Shown: positions 24,799-33,952, counted from the stretch's first letter. The stretch: 64,000 nucleotides of DNA from Acidimicrobiaceae bacterium (GCA_026713105.1 JAPOPC010000081.1:1-64000); one strand, 5' to 3'. Notes: generated by a model not told the origin, from the letters alone. Translations and numbers: made by a program.

Positions 24799-25728
24799 TC
24801 AGGTGCCTGCCAGCCGTGCCACAACCGGCGCCATCGCGTCGACCTCGGGGTCGTGGATCACGATGTAGCTGGCGCCGTACGCCTCACGGTGGTGATGCAG
24901 CTGCTCGCAGATGTCGTCGACCGTGCCGGCCAGCACCAGCGGCACCTCGCGGGCCTCCTGCGGCGTCAACCCGAAACCCGGTGCGAACTCCGCGAGGATG
25001 CTGTCAGCGTCGTCGGTCACCAATGCCATGAACGTGTTGAGCTGGATCTCGATGTCGCCGAATCGGTCACCGGCCGCATCGGCAATCCACTGGCGCCGCT
25101 CTGCGAACTTGGCCGCCACCGAACTGCGCGCCGCATCGGGCCCCACGGTGCCTGAGCGCAGGTTCGGGTTCAGGCTGATGATGTCCGCCAGGCGCGCCGC
25201 CTCAGTCAGCACGCGCTTGCCGCCGCCACCGATGATGACCGGCGGCCCGCCCGGCGCATACGGCAGCGGCCGCCCCACCATGCCGGAGATCTGGTAGTGC
25301 TCGCCGTCGTAGTGCAGTGGCTCGCCGCTCCACAGTCCCTTGATGACCTCCAACGCCTCGATCATGCGGTCGATGCGTACCCCGGGCCGGTCGAGCGGTA
25401 TGCCGGCCTGGGTGTAGTCCTCGGTCAGCCAGCCGGCGCCGATGCCGAACTCGGTGCGGCCCTCGGCCAGCAGATCCAAAGTGGCGAAATCTTTCGCCAG
25501 CACGGCGGGGTGCCGGTAGTCGGCCGCATACACCAGCGTGCCGACTCGCAACGTCGTGGTGATTTCCGCCGCGACCGCGGGATGCACGATGGGCGACCAG
25601 CTGTCCCAGAAGTGGTCGTGACAGAACAGTGACGAATAGCCCAGGTCCTCCGCCTTGCGGGCCATCTCGCGGAACGCGGCCGGGCTCTCGGGCTTGCCGT
25701 ACTGGACACCGAATCTGAACGGATGCAC
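24799..25728 (-). CDS. LLM-class F420-dependent oxidoreductase (MSMEG_2516-like)
   Basis: 309 residues from GTG 25728. FRFGVQYGKPESPAAFREMA, YSSLFCHDHFWDSWSP, GRTEFGIGAGWLTEDYTQAG and PPVIIGGGGKRVL are typical of the TIGR03621-type luciferase-like subfamily (from memory). About 120 bases separate it from the TRAP binding-protein gene on the same strand, so it may be transcribed with that transporter. Substrate unknown. Confidence 0.85.
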   Translation of the reverse strand: MHPFRFGVQYGKPESPAAFREMARKAEDLGYSSLFCHDHFWDSWSPIVHPAVAAEITTTLRVGTLVYAADYRHPAVLAKDFATLDLLAEGRTEFGIGAGWLTEDYTQAGIPLDRPGVRIDRMIEALEVIKGLWSGEPLHYDGEHYQISGMVGRPLPYAPGGPPVIIGGGGKRVLTEAARLADIISLNPNLRSGTVGPDAARSSVAAKFAERRQWIADAAGDRFGDIEIQLNTFMALVTDDADSILAEFAPGFGLTPQEAREVPLVLAGTVDDICEQLHHHREAYGASYIVIHDPEVDAMAPVVARLAGT

Positions 25729-25849
25729 AGCGGCACACTACGCGCAGCCCGACAAGACCACCTCACGCATAATGAGGTGCCCGCCCGGCGTCGTCGCGTA
25801 ACGACGCCGACGAGACACGCCAGCCAGCGACGCCTGTCGAACCAGGCGC

Positions 25850-27082
25850 CTAGATCTGTGTCTGCTGCGTCAGGAAGGAACGCTCGGCGAGGCCGTGCCA
25901 CTCGGCGATGCCGTCACGGAACTCCCGCCACGGCGCCAAGATGGCGGCGAAGCGAGCATCGTCCGCAGCCACCGCATCCAACACGTTCTCGGTTTCTTCC
26001 TTGAATGCCGCCATCAGCTCGGCCGGGAACTCCCGAATGCTGGCGAATTCCTTCACCCGCTGCAGGTCCGTCTGGTTGCGTACGTCGTAGTCGGCGATCG
26101 TGTTGATGTTGGCTGACGCCGCAGCGATCTCGATGGCAGCCTGATACTCCGCAGGCAGGTCGTTCCACAGCGACAGCGGGAACTGCACCTCCACCGCCGT
26201 GCCGGGCTCCCACCAACCGGGGTGGTAGTAGAACAGCTCGCCGGCGAACTGGTCGAGACCCAGAATGAGGTCGTCGGTGGGTCCCACGAACTCGGCGCCG
26301 TCGATCGCACCCTGCTGGATCGCAGGCAGGATCTCGCCGCCTGCCAGGGTGACCTGCTCGCCGCCCAAGCTCTCGAGGACACGTCCCGCAAGACCGGGAA
26401 TGCGCATCTTCAGGCCCTGCAGGTCACTGACTGAATTCAGCTCCTTGGTGAACCAGCCGCCCATCTGGCAGCCCGTGCCGCCGGCGGGGAAGGCAATCAC
26501 CCCATGCTCCTCGGCGTAGAACTCGTTGAGCATGTCGAGGCCGCCGCCCTTGTACAGCCAGGCGTTCTGCTGACGCTGCGTCAGCCCGAACGGGACAGCG
26601 GTGCCGAACTGCTGCACGGGGCTGAGACCCACGTAGTAGTACGACGCCGTGTGGCCGGCCTGCACGCCGACGTCACGCACGGTGGGCAGAACCTCGAGGC
26701 CGCCCACGATCTCGCCAGCCGGTCGAGGATTGATCTTGAATTTGCCGCCCGTCAGCCGGCTCACCTGCTCAGCGAAGAAATTGGCCGAGCCGAACAAGGT
26801 GACCAGCGCTGCGGGCCAGCTCGTCGCCATGTCCCACTCGATCTCGGGCCCGTCCTGGGTGAGCGCAACCGAAGTGGCCGGTGCGTCGGTGCCGGCGGGA
26901 CCTTCAGAGGTGGTCGCCGCGGTGTCACCGTCGTCAGAGGTGCAGGCGTTGAGCAGCGTCGTGGCCGCGGCGAACCCGGCTACGCCGAGCCCGGCCTTGA
27001 GGAATGATCGCCGGTCGAAACCGCCGTCTTCGATGCCGTCATCGTGGGCAGTCTCGGGACTGCCCACGTCTTGCATGGTCAT
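25850..27082 (-). CDS. TRAP transporter substrate-binding lipoprotein, DctP/TakP-like
   Basis: 410 residues from ATG 27082, chosen for the GGGGGAGG eight bases upstream. It begins with a twin-arginine signal DRRSFLKAG (R24-R25) and a lipobox ending LLNAC (C47), so it is probably a Tat-exported lipoprotein. IEWDMATSWPAALVTLFGSA, GLSPVQQFGTAVPFGLT and GGTGCQMGGWFTKEL fit the TakP group of 2-oxo-acid-binding TRAP proteins. It is the last gene of the Q-M-P operon. The ligand is likely a 2-oxo-acid or other carboxylate; the exact one is unknown. Confidence 0.9.
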   Translation of the reverse strand: MTMQDVGSPETAHDDGIEDGGFDRRSFLKAGLGVAGFAAATTLLNACTSDDGDTAATTSEGPAGTDAPATSVALTQDGPEIEWDMATSWPAALVTLFGSANFFAEQVSRLTGGKFKINPRPAGEIVGGLEVLPTVRDVGVQAGHTASYYYVGLSPVQQFGTAVPFGLTQRQQNAWLYKGGGLDMLNEFYAEEHGVIAFPAGGTGCQMGGWFTKELNSVSDLQGLKMRIPGLAGRVLESLGGEQVTLAGGEILPAIQQGAIDGAEFVGPTDDLILGLDQFAGELFYYHPGWWEPGTAVEVQFPLSLWNDLPAEYQAAIEIAAASANINTIADYDVRNQTDLQRVKEFASIREFPAELMAAFKEETENVLDAVAADDARFAAILAPWREFRDGIAEWHGLAERSFLTQQTQI

Positions 27083-27176
27083 AGGAATTGCCTCCCCCAA
27101 AGACGCGCATAAACGCGCCTACTACTGGGAGCGAAATTAGCACGTACCCGAAAATCGGCCCGACAGAATGGCGCAG

Positions 27177-28745
27177 CTAACTGAACAGCTCGAGCGACGT
27201 GTACACGATGCCCGGAAACACACCCAGGATGACCAGCGCGATCGACTGCAATCCCATGAACGGGATGGCGCCCTTGTGGATGTCGGCGGTGCGCACTTCG
27301 GGCGGCGCCACGCTTTGGAGGTAGAACAGCGAGAAGCCCACCGGCGGCGAGATGAACGCCATGTTCAGGTTCACCGCCATCATCACGGCAAACCAGATCT
27401 TCTCGTCTTGGGTGAAGCCCAGCACCTCCATGGCGGGAACGAAGATCGGCACCACGATGAAGGTGATCTCGAGGAATTCCAGGTTGATGCCCAGCAGGAA
27501 CACCGCGACCATCGCGATGAGGACGAAGCCGAGCTTGCCGCCGCCGATGGAGGTGAGCCATTCGGAGGTCTGATCGGAGCCGCCGAGCTGGAAGAACATG
27601 GCGCTGAAGAAGGTGGAGCTGAACAGCAGCGTCATCACCAGCACCACCACGCTGGTGGTCGACTTGCCGGCCTGCACTACAGCAGCCCGGCCGAGGCGCC
27701 ACTGGGGGGTGATGTGGGCGGCGCCTTCGCGCAGCAGCAGGCGATCAAAAAGCCAGTTCAGGCCCGTGAGCGCCAGCGCCCCGAACACTCCGACAGCGCC
27801 CGACTCGGACGGCGTGGCGATGCCCTGGAAGATCGACACCAGCACGCCCAAGATGAGCACCACGATCGGCACGATCGCGATGAGCACCTCACACGCCAGC
27901 ATCCGGGTGAACGCCATGATGGCGAAGCTCGCGATCATCACCAGCACCGCGGCGATCAGCGCAACGCGGAAGTTGGCCAGCAGCATCACGCACCCGACCA
28001 TGAAGCCCAGCAGCGCGGCGATCAGCAGTTTGGTTTGGATCGACGGGTTGCCTGCCAGCTTGCGTTCCTCGATGGGCATGGCCGGGCCCATGTCGGGCTT
28101 CCACCACGACACGGCCAGCACGTAGGCCACATACAGGCCGCTGAGCAGCAGGCCGGGCAGCAGCGCACCGGCGAACAGGCCCAAGATGCCCACGCCCATC
28201 TGCTGGGCCAGCAGGATCAGCACGATGCTGGGCGGCAAGAGCTGCGCGAGCGTGCCCGAGGCGGCGATGGCACCGGTCGAGAGCTTGTTGTCGTAGCCGA
28301 GCCGCACCATCGCTGGCAGCGACAGCAGGCCCATCACGATGACGGTGGCAGCCACCACGCCCGTCGCGGCCGCCAGCAGCGTGCCCACCAGCACCACCGC
28401 AGCAGCCACGCCGCCGCGCAGCGCGCCCATCAGCATGCCCACGGCGTTCAGCAGCCGCTCGGCCATGCCTGATCGCTCGAGGATCGCGCCCATCAGCACG
28501 AATAGCGGCACCGCCAGCAGCACCGGGTCGCTGATGGCCACGAACCAGCGCGCCGGCAGCGTGTTGAGCGTGGCGGTGTTGAACGAGCCGGTGATGTCGC
28601 CGATGAATGCGAACGCCAAGGCCGTGGCGGCGAACGAGAACGCGACGTTGTAGCCAGTGAGGATCATCGCCATGAAGACGATGAACATCGTCAGGGCCAG
28701 AAAAACGCCCGTGTCCATGCCGAGTATCGCCAGAAGATGACTCAT
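27177..28745 (-). CDS. TRAP transporter large permease, DctM-like
   Basis: 522 residues with about twelve to thirteen membrane helices. VPLFVLMGAILERSGMAERL, LYDNKLSTGAIAASGTLAQLLPPS-type (read as LGYDNKLSTGAIAASGTLAQ) and MVAVFLLGINLEFLEITFIV are typical of the DctM ion-coupling subunit. It lies seven bases after the small-permease stop and precedes the binding-protein gene by 94 bases. The middle is longer than in simple DctM proteins, as in many TakP-linked permeases. Confidence 0.9.
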   Translation of the reverse strand: MSHLLAILGMDTGVFLALTMFIVFMAMILTGYNVAFSFAATALAFAFIGDITGSFNTATLNTLPARWFVAISDPVLLAVPLFVLMGAILERSGMAERLLNAVGMLMGALRGGVAAAVVLVGTLLAAATGVVAATVIVMGLLSLPAMVRLGYDNKLSTGAIAASGTLAQLLPPSIVLILLAQQMGVGILGLFAGALLPGLLLSGLYVAYVLAVSWWKPDMGPAMPIEERKLAGNPSIQTKLLIAALLGFMVGCVMLLANFRVALIAAVLVMIASFAIMAFTRMLACEVLIAIVPIVVLILGVLVSIFQGIATPSESGAVGVFGALALTGLNWLFDRLLLREGAAHITPQWRLGRAAVVQAGKSTTSVVVLVMTLLFSSTFFSAMFFQLGGSDQTSEWLTSIGGGKLGFVLIAMVAVFLLGINLEFLEITFIVVPIFVPAMEVLGFTQDEKIWFAVMMAVNLNMAFISPPVGFSLFYLQSVAPPEVRTADIHKGAIPFMGLQSIALVILGVFPGIVYTSLELFS

Positions 28746-28752
28746 GGAGCGG

Positions 28753-29577
28753 CTACTCGACCCGCAGCGGCGACTCGTGTTCGACGATGTCGCCCTTCTC
28801 CTCGTTGCCGATCATCACGAAGCCGGTCTTGATCAGCTCCGCGATGACTTGCAGCCCGAACAGCACGAAGGCGATGAGGATCATCACCTTGATCGGGCCG
28901 ACAGGCAGCCCGCCGGCGTCGACCGCTTCCTCCCAGGTCTCCCACACCCGCCAGCTGCTCGGCCATTCGCCGTTGTGCCGGCGGCCCAGTGAGGTGGCCG
29001 CGTAGCCCTTGAGGATCCGGATGGCCATGACGATGAAGGGCAGCAGCAGCGCGGAGTGAATGACGAAATCGAGCCAGGCCTTGCGCTTGGGGCTGAAGTT
29101 GGCCCACCAGAAGTCGATGCGCGGGTTCACGCCATCACGCACGCCGAAGTTGATGGCGATGAGGAACATCAGCCCGAACGACTGCCACGCCAAGCTGGTG
29201 GTTTCGCCGAAGAGGATGTCGGTCTCGACGAGGTCGTTGCCGTAGCGGGTGATGACGTTGAACAGCTGCAGCCCGAAGACCAGCCAGGCGAGGATCCACG
29301 ACACGTTCAAGCTGAAGGTGGAGATGGTCTCCACGCCCCGGCGCAGCCGGTCGAGCCCGTCGTGCCAGAACCCCATCGCCAGTGCGCCTGCCAGCACCAG
29401 CCAGTTCCACCACAGCAGGTTGCCGATCCAGTACTCGGTGTCCCACAACAGCCGGGCGACGATCGCAACGACGATCGTGGTGCCGGCGAGCCAGCCGAGG
29501 GGATGCAGTCGCGCCCACCAGGGCATCGCCGTCGCCACCGGCGGTGCTTGGGGGGCGGCCGTGGCTGTGTCGGTCAC
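28753..29577 (-). CDS. TRAP transporter small permease, DctQ-like
   Basis: 274 residues with four to six predicted helices and the DctQ features WNWLVLAGALAMG, LNVSWILAWLVFGLQLFNVI, FGETTSLAWQSFGLMFLIAI and GVRDGVNPRIDFWWANFSP. It is longer than the typical ~170-residue DctQ because of an extra N-terminal helix pair, as in the TakQ-type. It is first in the operon. Its start is 83 bases from a divergent thioesterase-like gene. Confidence 0.85.
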   Translation of the reverse strand: MTDTATAAPQAPPVATAMPWWARLHPLGWLAGTTIVVAIVARLLWDTEYWIGNLLWWNWLVLAGALAMGFWHDGLDRLRRGVETISTFSLNVSWILAWLVFGLQLFNVITRYGNDLVETDILFGETTSLAWQSFGLMFLIAINFGVRDGVNPRIDFWWANFSPKRKAWLDFVIHSALLLPFIVMAIRILKGYAATSLGRRHNGEWPSSWRVWETWEEAVDAGGLPVGPIKVMILIAFVLFGLQVIAELIKTGFVMIGNEEKGDIVEHESPLRVE

Positions 29578-29660
29578 GTCGCCCCTTCCCCCTGTCGCTT
29601 GCCGGTGCCGCTCGAACGCGGAAACAGGCGATTCAACATCCTGCCACCTAGCTTGTCGCC

Positions 29661-30602
29661 GTGGCGAACATCATCTCCGACAACAGCACTGCCGCCCACG
29701 GCAGCCCTGACGGACCCCCAATGAACCCGATGCCGCCAGCGCTGTTCGTCTCAGAACCGGGCGGCGTGCGCGCCACCGAGCTGACGCGTGGCCCATGGGC
29801 TCACCAGGTGATGCACGGCGGTGCCATCTGCGGCCTGCTGGGCTGGGCAGTCGAGCGCGAACAGCAACGGCTCGGCATCAATCAGGTGTGCAGCCGGCTG
29901 ACAGTCGAGATCCTCTCGGGCATGCCGATGGCGACCTACGAGGTCACGGCCGCCACCGTCAAGGCGGGCAAGAGGACAGCGCTCGTCGACGCCGAGGTGC
30001 GGGCCGTGCCGACCGAGGGCGGAGCGCCACCGAGCGGACGCCTGGTGGCGCGAGCGACCTCGCAGTGGCTGACGCCGACGAATCCGACGGCGGCGCCGGC
30101 GCGCGACGGGCAGTCGCTGCCGCCGATTCCCGCGGAACGGGCCGATCCCGGCGCAAATCCCGACATCGAGTACCCGCGCCCCGGTTTCAATGCCGACGCC
30201 GTCGATCTGCGATTCGTGGGCGGCTCCACCGAGGAGCCGGGCCCCGGCCGCACGTGGCTGCGATTGGACCACAGGCTCATGGCGGGCGAGAAGACGTCGC
30301 CCTTGGTCCAGATCGCGGCGCTGGCCGACCTCGGAGCGGCCATCGGCTGGGATTTCTCGCCCTCAGGCGGCGCGTATATCAACACCGACGTGACGCTGCA
30401 GCTCCTGCGCGTCCCGCTGGGGGAGTGGTTCTACTTCGACGCGGCCACCATCGGCACGGCGCAGGGTCTGGCCGGCACCCACACGGCGATCTGGGATCAG
30501 CACGGCCAGCTCGGCTGGGTGCTGCAGAGCCAAGTCGAGGCCCCGGCCGAGATCGGCTTCCCCGGCGGCATGGCGGCCGCCCGTGAGGGCGCTGATCGAT
30601 AG
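29661..30602 (+). CDS. Thioesterase-superfamily (hot-dog) protein
   Basis: 313 residues from GTG 29661; ATG 29721 is an alternative with similar support. Two hot-dog-like halves can be seen: GPWAHQVMHGGAICGLLGWA with VCSRLTVEILSGMP, then LVQIAALADLGAAIGWDFSP and YINTDVTLQLLRVPLGEWFY, and finally TAIWDQHGQLGWVLQSQVE. This order fits acyl-CoA thioesterase-like proteins of the TesB/4HBT_3 type that hydrolyse acyl-CoA in the cytoplasm. It is divergent from the TRAP operon and converges on the receiver-domain gene. Confidence 0.78.
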   Translation: MANIISDNSTAAHGSPDGPPMNPMPPALFVSEPGGVRATELTRGPWAHQVMHGGAICGLLGWAVEREQQRLGINQVCSRLTVEILSGMPMATYEVTAATVKAGKRTALVDAEVRAVPTEGGAPPSGRLVARATSQWLTPTNPTAAPARDGQSLPPIPAERADPGANPDIEYPRPGFNADAVDLRFVGGSTEEPGPGRTWLRLDHRLMAGEKTSPLVQIAALADLGAAIGWDFSPSGGAYINTDVTLQLLRVPLGEWFYFDAATIGTAQGLAGTHTAIWDQHGQLGWVLQSQVEAPAEIGFPGGMAAAREGADR

Positions 30603-30606
30603 CGAC

Positions 30607-30672
30607 CCGGCGTCGTGTCTGATGATCGCCGGTCAGCCGGCGTCGTGTCAGATGATCGCCGGTCAGCCGGCG
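30607..30672. repeat. 30-bp tandem repeat between convergent genes
   Basis: Two nearly identical 30-base units (one T/A difference) plus six bases of a third. Each unit junction contains GCCGG-TCAG-CCGGC, so the block can form two hairpins and may act as a bidirectional terminator for the thioesterase and the receiver-domain gene, whose stop codon lies inside it at 30663-30665. Confidence 0.85.
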
Positions 30673-31508
30673 ACTTCGGCCAGCAGGTCGTCGATGACGT
30701 GGGCCATCTGGCTGTAATCGGGTCGCTTCATCACGAATGCGTCGGCGCCGAGGTCGTAGGCGCGGGCGCGGTCTTCGGCAGCTTCGTCGGTGGTGAGCGC
30801 AACCATCATGACCTTGTCGAACTCGTCGGCTGCGCGGACCTCGGCGAGCAGGTCGAACCCGCTCACGATCGGCAGTTTGAGGTCGAACAGCACTAGGTCG
30901 ATCTCCGACGGACCTATGGCGCGCATGAACGCCAATGCGTTCGCACCGTCGTGGGCAACACGGAGTTGGTTGCGTGTACCTGCCTCGGCCAGCGCCATGG
31001 TGATCACGTCGACGTCGTGCTGGTTTTCTTCGGCCAGCAGCACGTGCACGGTGTCGTCGGGGGTATGGATGACGGGCGGCTCGAACGTGCCAGCACGATC
31101 GACAGTCTGTGTTTCGGCCGTGACGTGCTCGACCGGTACGCCGAAGCGTCGTTGCAGGCGGTGCGGCAGGTCGAGGTGCAGCCACCTGCTGGCCCCTGCG
31201 GGCAGCGTGCTCAACACGATGAGGTCGGGGCTCAGCCGGTCGATCGCCAAGTTGACTGCCACCACCGGGTGCGCGGGACCCACCTCGCCGGTGACCCGGG
31301 CGCCGATGTCGTCGAGTGCCTCGAACGCCTGGCTGAGCCGGCGACGTGCGCCGGCAAGCGCCCGAGCAGGATCAGGGCCGTTGGCGCCCGTCGCAGGCAC
31401 CACGATGTGGAACCGCGTCTCCGGGTCGACCGCCAAGATGTGCTCCACCCGCTCATGCAGGTGACTGCCGACCAGCGTCTGGTTCGCCACGATCAAGACA
31501 TGTCGCAT
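30663..31508 (-). CDS. Universal-stress-like domain fused to a response-regulator receiver
   Basis: 281 residues from ATG 31508, with GGAGG eight bases upstream. Residues ~1-135 (MRHVLIVANQTL...LIVLSTLPAGASRWLHLDLP) look like a USP-type alpha/beta domain. Residues ~150-281 form an Rcp1-like receiver: VHVLLAEENQHDVDVITMAL, phospho-acceptor in LVLFDLKLPIVSGFDLL, T in VALTT and K in FVMKRPD. There is no output domain, so it would act through protein contacts. No histidine kinase is adjacent. The USP half is judged by pattern only. Confidence 0.72.
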   Translation of the reverse strand: MRHVLIVANQTLVGSHLHERVEHILAVDPETRFHIVVPATGANGPDPARALAGARRRLSQAFEALDDIGARVTGEVGPAHPVVAVNLAIDRLSPDLIVLSTLPAGASRWLHLDLPHRLQRRFGVPVEHVTAETQTVDRAGTFEPPVIHTPDDTVHVLLAEENQHDVDVITMALAEAGTRNQLRVAHDGANALAFMRAIGPSEIDLVLFDLKLPIVSGFDLLAEVRAADEFDKVMMVALTTDEAAEDRARAYDLGADAFVMKRPDYSQMAHVIDDLLAEVAG

Positions 31509-31590
31509 TCCGAGCACCTCCGCAGTGAGCGGTCCGTATAGGTGAACTTAGACGCGGCGCTCACGAGCGGGTTGCGCAGAGCAGCGTCAC

Positions 31591-31752
31591 TTATCGAGCG
31601 ATTGGCGGTTTCGCTCCCGGCACTCGCTTCAAGCATGCGCGCTCAACCCAGATGTTGCGATTGCCGTAGAACACTAATTTGCATTGGTCCAAGGGAACAC
31701 GCTCTCGGCAGACATAGCACGTGCGCATGTTTGGATCTCTCGCCACGGTCAT
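31591..31752 (-). CDS. Small four-cysteine (zinc-ribbon-like) protein
   Basis: A 53-residue frame from ATG 31752 to TAA 31591-31593. The start overlaps the stop of the CoA transferase gene as ATGA, a strong sign of translational coupling. It contains MRTCYVCRERVPLDQCKLVF and ends WVERACLKRVPG: cysteines at 12, 15, 24 and 40, so C-x2-C-x8-C-x15-C. The protein is basic. I do not recognise the family. It could be a treble-clef or ribbon-type nucleic-acid or partner-binding protein. An internal ATG (residue 9) is a possible shorter start. Confidence 0.6.
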   Translation of the reverse strand: MTVARDPNMRTCYVCRERVPLDQCKLVFYGNRNIWVERACLKRVPGAKPPIAR

Positions 31753-32981
31753 CTCTTGCTTTCGTCGGCTTCACGCACCGCACCGTCGGCAATGAGGCTG
31801 TCGATTTCGTCGTCGGACACGCCCGCGGCAGCCAGCACTTCACGCGTGTCTTCGCCCAATTTCGGCGACGGCCCGCGCGGGCCGACATCGGCGTTAGCGA
31901 ACCGCATCGGGATGCCCACGCTGCGGTATTCGCCGATGTCGGGGCTGTCGAGCGTGGGGAACAGGCCCAGTGCCTCGGCCTGGGGATCGTCGGCTACTTC
32001 GTGCAACCCCAGCACCGGGCCCCAGATGATCCCCTCGTCGTCGAAGATCTTGCCCCACTCGTCGCGGGTGCGGTGTGCCAGCGCCTCGTCGATGCCGGCC
32101 ACGATCTCGGGCATGTGCGCGAAACGGCCGCGGATGTCGCCGAAACGATCATCTTCCAGCCAGTCGAGACGCTCGATCACCCGGCACAGCAGCGGCCAGG
32201 CGCTGTCTTGGGGCATGTTGAACACCACCCACTTTCCATCGCCGCAGGGGTAGCGGTTGGCGGTGGGGATGATCATGTTCTCGCGGGCACGCTGGCGCAG
32301 CGGCGCCTTGTCCATGGCGGTGATGGCGTAATCGGACGCCTGGGTCCACACCGCTGTCTCGTACAGCGAGGTCTCCACCACCTGGGCCTCGCCGGTGCGC
32401 TCGGCCAGCCGCAGCGCTGCGAGCACGGCGCCCACGAGTGCGAGGCCGGTGGTGTGGTCGCCCTGGGCTGGGCGGGCCATCGGCACCGCGCCGTCGGGGC
32501 CTTCCCGCATGGCGTCGTAGATGCCCGAGCGGCCGAAGAACGCGGTCACGTCGTATCCCGGACGCCACGCCTCAGGGCCCGTGGTGCCGTAGCCGGTCAG
32601 CGTGGCGTGGACGATGCGCGGATTGACCGCCGTCACAGTGTTGGGGTCGAGCGCGAATCGCTCCTGGCGGTGCACGAGCAGGTTGCACATGAACACGTCG
32701 GCGTCCGCGATGAGCCGGTGGACCACCGCTTGGCCCTGTGCGGAGGCCAGATCCACGGCAATCGAGCGCTTGCCCCGGTTGTCCACGTCGAACTGGAAGT
32801 CGTAGTCCTTGATCTCGGGCGGCAGCTTGGCCGGGCGGCTGAAGCCCCGGGCGGGGTCGCCCTCGAGCGGTTCCACCTTGATGACATCCGCGCCGAGGTC
32901 GGCCAGGATCGCCCCCGCCGACGGCGTGGCCATCCAGCTGTCCACCTCGATCACCTTCACATCGTCCAGCGGAGCTGCCAC
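31749..32981 (-). CDS. CaiB/BaiF-family CoA transferase
   Basis: 410 residues from GTG 32981, with GGAGG before it; the frame is open to 33248 across the divergent SDR start, which is shadow. VKVIEVDSWMATPSAGAILA, LGADVIKVEPLEGDPARGF, DVDNRGKRSIAVDL and VFMCNLLVHRQERF fit family III CoA transferases, with the catalytic Asp replaced by Glu in the VVETSLYETAVWTQ region (as aligned by eye). It is divergent from an SDR gene by 52 bases and overlaps the small cysteine protein gene. Likely cytoplasmic acyl-CoA metabolism; substrate unknown. Confidence 0.88.
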   Translation of the reverse strand: MAAPLDDVKVIEVDSWMATPSAGAILADLGADVIKVEPLEGDPARGFSRPAKLPPEIKDYDFQFDVDNRGKRSIAVDLASAQGQAVVHRLIADADVFMCNLLVHRQERFALDPNTVTAVNPRIVHATLTGYGTTGPEAWRPGYDVTAFFGRSGIYDAMREGPDGAVPMARPAQGDHTTGLALVGAVLAALRLAERTGEAQVVETSLYETAVWTQASDYAITAMDKAPLRQRARENMIIPTANRYPCGDGKWVVFNMPQDSAWPLLCRVIERLDWLEDDRFGDIRGRFAHMPEIVAGIDEALAHRTRDEWGKIFDDEGIIWGPVLGLHEVADDPQAEALGLFPTLDSPDIGEYRSVGIPMRFANADVGPRGPSPKLGEDTREVLAAAGVSDDEIDSLIADGAVREADESKR

Positions 32982-33033
32982 GGAACCTCCAAGCCAGCGT
33001 CGAGTCGGAGTCGCGAGATTACGCTGCCCGGCC

Positions 33034-33870
33034 ATGGAACTTGCAGGCAAAGTCGCTGTCGTCACTGGCGGCGCAAGCGGGATCGGGGAAGCGCTCGCTG
33101 AGCGCTTCACGGCTGAAGGAGCGCGGGCGGTGGTGGTCGTCGACCGAGACGGAGCCGGCGCGCAGGCGGTGGCTGACCGGGTGGGCGGTACGGCCGTCGG
33201 GCTCGACGTCACCGACGAGGAGGCCATCAAGACGGTGGTGGCCGACACGGTGGCTGCTCACGGTGCGCTCGACGTGTTCGTGTCCAACGCCGGCTACGTG
33301 ACCCAAGGTGGGCTCGAAGTCGCGAACGACGAGATCCAGCGCATGTGGGAGGTACACGTGATGTCTCACGTGTATGCGGCGCGTGCCGCGGTTCCGGTCA
33401 TGGTCGAGGGCGGTGGCGGCTACCTGCTGAACACGGCCTCCGCGGCGGGCCTGCTGACGCAGCTCGGCTCGCTGCAGTACGCGGTCACCAAGGCCGCAGC
33501 GGTGTCGCTGGGGGAGTTCCTGTCGATCACCTATGGCGACAAGGGCATCGTGGTGTCGATGCTGTGCCCGCAGGCCGTTGAGACCAACATCTTGGCCAAC
33601 AGCCCCGACCGCACCGGCAACGGCAACCAGGAACGCGGCACCCCCGGGGCCGCAGCAGGCGACGGCGTCTTGCAGCCCTCGCAGTTGGCCGACACGGTCA
33701 TCGAAGCCATGGCCGAAGAGCGCTTCTTGGTGCTGCCCCACCCTGAGGTGCAGACCTACCGCGAGCGCAAGGCGTCGGACATCGACCGCTGGCTGTCGGG
33801 CATGCGCCGCTTCCAGTCGCGCCTGTTCGCCGACTCCGACATCACCCCAGCCGACTGGCTGCTCAGCTGA
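33034..33870 (+). CDS. Short-chain dehydrogenase/reductase
   Basis: 278 residues, a classical SDR length. The NAD(P) motif TGGASGIG is at 11-18, the SNAG motif follows near residue 88, and the catalytic Y149-x3-K153 is in LQYAVTKAA, with SAAG before it. VVVVDRDG after the second strand has Asp, favouring NAD(H). The C-terminal ~40 residues (RERKASDIDRWLSGMRRFQS) are an extension. It is divergent from the CoA transferase, so the two may share a pathway. Confidence 0.9.
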   Translation: MELAGKVAVVTGGASGIGEALAERFTAEGARAVVVVDRDGAGAQAVADRVGGTAVGLDVTDEEAIKTVVADTVAAHGALDVFVSNAGYVTQGGLEVANDEIQRMWEVHVMSHVYAARAAVPVMVEGGGGYLLNTASAAGLLTQLGSLQYAVTKAAAVSLGEFLSITYGDKGIVVSMLCPQAVETNILANSPDRTGNGNQERGTPGAAAGDGVLQPSQLADTVIEAMAEERFLVLPHPEVQTYRERKASDIDRWLSGMRRFQSRLFADSDITPADWLLS

Positions 33871-33920
33871 CGCTCGTGCTTGGCGCTGCGGGCGTGCGCC
33901 GCTTGCAAACAGCCGCCCTC

Positions 33921-33952
33921 GAAAGTTTCAACTAGCCGAAGCAGAAACTTTC
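33921..33952. terminator. Hairpin between convergent SDR and methyltransferase genes
   Basis: GAAAGTTTC (33921-33929) and GAAACTTTC (33944-33952) form a 9-bp perfect inverted repeat with a 14-base loop, placed where the two genes converge. The second arm reaches the methyltransferase stop. AT-rich for this genome. A terminator role is inferred. Confidence 0.5.

Noticed and set aside
31542-33101. A 519-codon rightward open frame opposite the CoA transferase
   Set aside because: Antisense shadow typical of high-GC DNA; the minus-strand CoA transferase has clear motifs and a ribosome site.
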